DNA of 64,000 bases from an uncultured Acetatifactor sp. Its GTDB lineage: Bacteria; Bacillota; Clostridia; Lachnospirales; Lachnospiraceae. Positions 62,194 through 64,000 of the stretch are shown piece after piece. Where the stretch lies: contig CATKXX010000012.1 in NCBI GenBank assembly GCA_949840935.1, positions 1 through 64,000 on the forward strand, given 5' to 3'. The notes below the pieces were generated by a model. The model made no database searches, was not told where the DNA came from, and saw only the letters and a list, made by a program, of their open reading frames with translations. A program made the position numbers and the translations under genes. Each line of letters starts with the position of its first letter. Position 1 is the first letter of the stretch.

Positions 62194-62901
62194 TCAGATG
62201 TGAAGCCGCTTATACAGCGCGTGCCGCAGCCGTCTGCGGGACAGCATGGTGATAAAGGCAATGTCCAGGATACCGCATACGGTCAGCACCACCGCCGACC
62301 AGCTCAAGGCAATGCCGTCCCCCAGGTAGCGGTCGATCAGGATCTCAATCCCCATGCACAGCAGCCCCACTGCCGTAACAGATTCCAGGCAGCCCACCAG
62401 GAACGCATAAGGCAGCTTCTTTACGCACACCGTGAAAAGCTCCGCAATAGCCGTCACCAGGACAGTGATCGGCAGCCCCAGCCCGAAGAACCACTGACGG
62501 CTCCCCACCAGATAGGTCAGCATATACAGGTATGCCGCCACCGCCGCCCCGTCCAGCAAAAGGGATACATAAATCGGCTGCCTCCGGTAGATGACCACGG
62601 GGATCAGTATGACCCAGAGAATCACACAGACGCCTCCCACTGCCAGCGACCAAAGCGCCCCGCGGAAGCTGAGAGCATTCAGGATACCGCAGATGACAGC
62701 CGTAGCGGCCAGCACAGCCGTCAGGAGAATCCCTATGTCCTTTCTTTTCACGGTCTCCACCTGTCCCTTCTCGCTGGGAAAAGGAGCCTGCTGTACCTTC
62801 CTTCCCTTTAATTCCCTGGGGTTGATCACAGCCGTATCGCACAGGGGACACCTTTTAGCATCCGCCTGCAGTTCCACTCCGCAATTCACACAATATGACA
62901 T
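62194..62901 (-). CDS. Zinc-ribbon polytopic membrane protein (DUF6320-like)
   Basis: 235 residues. The N-terminal zinc ribbon has Cys4-x2-Cys7 and Cys18-x2-Cys21 (SYCVNCG, RCPLCD), followed by about six membrane segments (residues about 55-220). GGAGG precedes the ATG by 12 bases. It lies between the acyltransferase-like gene (18 bases upstream) and the esterase. It resembles DUF6320 proteins in Clostridia found next to similar acyltransferase genes. Function unknown. Confidence 0.85.
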   Translation of the reverse strand: MSYCVNCGVELQADAKRCPLCDTAVINPRELKGRKVQQAPFPSEKGQVETVKRKDIGILLTAVLAATAVICGILNALSFRGALWSLAVGGVCVILWVILIPVVIYRRQPIYVSLLLDGAAVAAYLYMLTYLVGSRQWFFGLGLPITVLVTAIAELFTVCVKKLPYAFLVGCLESVTAVGLLCMGIEILIDRYLGDGIALSWSAVVLTVCGILDIAFITMLSRRRLRHALYKRLHI

Positions 62902-62919
62902 ACGCTTATCCGACCTCCT

Positions 62920-64000
62920 TTAAATACGGTTGCTCTCTATCTTTACATGGATGCCGTCCTTCACCAGCTTCCGGAAAAAATATCTCTCCACATCCGTCTC
63001 CACAATGCTGCTGGCAAAATTGATGGTCAGGATATCCTCGAAGCTGATAATGGCGCAGTTGGTCCTGGTGGAATACGGCTGCCCCATATAAATATCGAAC
63101 CTCTCGATATACGGCTTCATCCCCTCCGGCACCTTTAAGGCCCCCATATTGGTCAGCCCTGCGGATGAATTCTTATCCTGTATCTTTGTGTAAAATGTCC
63201 TCACCGCAAAATCCTTCAGGAAAAGGGGCACCACCTTGATAAAGGGATTGCGCTGGGTAGCTGCATTCGTCGTGATGTCGCCCCGCAGCAGCTTTTCATT
63301 GATATAATAACGCATATAATTATGAACCTGCGTCACAATTTCCTCAAAAGTATACTCTCCCAGCCTGGGATCCACTCCCGGATAGATCATGGTAATAAAA
63401 TTGCGCAGCGTGATCGTCGGGAAAAAGCGGCGCAGGTTCACCGGCATGGCAATCTTTACCGGCCTCTGTCTCACGGGCCTGTCGTCCTCCTGCTTCTGCA
63501 GAAGGGCATACAGCAGGACGGAATTCAGATATTCCGTGATCGTGGCGCTATACTTCTTCGCCACCGCCATCACCTCAGACACCGATAAAATGCCGTCCAC
63601 GATATTCAGGGTGTAGAAGGGCTCCTTCGTCCCCCTGACACGGTAAGCCTTCTCTCCCAGCCTGGGGGGACGCACCCTGGCATTGGCATACCGCATGTAT
63701 GCGTCCTCCAGCTCCTCCTTGTCCGGCTCCTCGTTGATATCCAGCACAAATCCGCCGTTCTCGATATCCTTATGCCCCAAAAGCCTCAGGTATGTGGCCG
63801 TCAGGGTCTGCAGGACGCACATGCCGCCGGTGCCGTCCCCCAGGCTGTGATGCGCCTCCAGGGCAATCCGTTTCCCATAATAATACACCCTTACCAAATA
63901 GCGGTTGTTGGCTTTAAAGTACATGGGCTGACAGGGATTCTTCACGTCCTCCTGCACAAAAGGGCCCGGGCGGTTGTTTGGCTCCAGATAACGCCAGAAC
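62920..64000 (-). CDS. Condensation-domain / alcohol acetyltransferase-like protein (5' end outside window)
   Basis: At least 360 residues, open past the window edge upstream (the frame reads FWRYLEPNNRPGPFV... before the first in-frame GTG at 63957, so the true start lies outside). The catalytic motif HHSLGDGTGG matches the HHxxxDG signature of condensation/acetyltransferase (BAHD, NRPS-C, alcohol acetyltransferase) folds. YYINEKLLRGDIT and NFASSIVETDVERYFFRKLVKDGIHV are in the C-terminal half. It probably transfers an acyl group from CoA to an alcohol or lipid. Partners are the two genes downstream. Confidence 0.85.
   Translation of the reverse strand, partial: FWRYLEPNNRPGPFVQEDVKNPCQPMYFKANNRYLVRVYYYGKRIALEAHHSLGDGTGGMCVLQTLTATYLRLLGHKDIENGGFVLDINEEPDKEELEDAYMRYANARVRPPRLGEKAYRVRGTKEPFYTLNIVDGILSVSEVMAVAKKYSATITEYLNSVLLYALLQKQEDDRPVRQRPVKIAMPVNLRRFFPTITLRNFITMIYPGVDPRLGEYTFEEIVTQVHNYMRYYINEKLLRGDITTNAATQRNPFIKVVPLFLKDFAVRTFYTKIQDKNSSAGLTNMGALKVPEGMKPYIERFDIYMGQPYSTRTNCAIISFEDILTINFASSIVETDVERYFFRKLVKDGIHVKIESNRI

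Overview
The window looks like a chromosomal segment from a Lachnospiraceae-type Clostridium (anaerobic, low-to-mid GC Firmicute). The evidence is the Firmicute order dgt-dnaG-rpoD-trmK, a pyrophosphate-dependent phosphofructokinase, ackA/pta acetate fermentation, polA-coaE-ftsA-like-walJ synteny, ACT plus PFL (UPF0210) genes, BlaI/M56 pairs, two methyl-accepting chemotaxis proteins and AGGAGG-type ribosome binding sites throughout. The genus cannot be fixed from sequence reading alone. Nearly all genes lie on the minus strand.

Layout. 1-2.5 kb: the 3' end of an unknown gene, pfp with a TTG start, a 79-bp tandem repeat and a small membrane-anchored protein. 2.5-7.7 kb: the most unusual locus, a sugar-importer-like operon with no ATPase. 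It contains a lipoprotein joining a beta-propeller to a solute-binding domain, a MalF-like permease, a 40-residue membrane peptide, a 66-residue soluble protein, and a MalG-like permease fused to its own second solute-binding domain. The last four frames are linked by three successive ATGA stop/start overlaps. 8-11.2 kb: a membrane-anchored C39-like peptidase and a SigV/RsiV-like sigma/anti-sigma pair. 11.4-15.8 kb: two BlaI systems. One is broken, its blaR1 reduced to 31 codons beside an Rpn-type nuclease gene. The other is intact. Both have a TTGACA-N17-TAGTCT promoter buried in a dyad operator.

15.8-19.9 kb: ackA, pta and tmcAL, so acetate production sits next to an acetate-using tRNA modification enzyme. 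19.9-33.8 kb: a long minus-strand run with a PAS protein coupled to a TPR/YD-repeat protein, a chemoreceptor, PFL/ACT, walJ, an enlarged ftsA-like gene, coaE, polA, a zinc-finger membrane protein and O-acetylhomoserine sulfhydrylase. 34-41.4 kb: an aldolase-family enzyme, a glutamine amidotransferase, a Mbeg1-like hydrolase, a second chemoreceptor, a small DUF7660-like protein and citrate synthase. 41.6-50.6 kb: a two-component system, a GH13 glucosidase, a CmpB-like membrane protein, a YlmH-like S4 protein and two CobW-type GTPases, one with a large histidine-rich metal-binding region.

50.7-64 kb: a PocR-GGDEF-HD protein, RNase P RNA (rnpB) with its own promoter and terminator, a GT39-like membrane protein, a TGS-uridine-kinase-like protein, trmK with a repeat-built N-terminal extension, rpoD, dnaG, dgt, and an acyltransferase / DUF6320-like / esterase cluster cut by the window edge.

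A theme across the window is in-phase tandem repeats with units of 18-120 bp, each a multiple of three and several exactly 36 bp, inside otherwise ordinary genes. They are typical of rapidly varying, slippage-prone tracts. No CRISPR array, tRNA gene or rRNA gene was seen.
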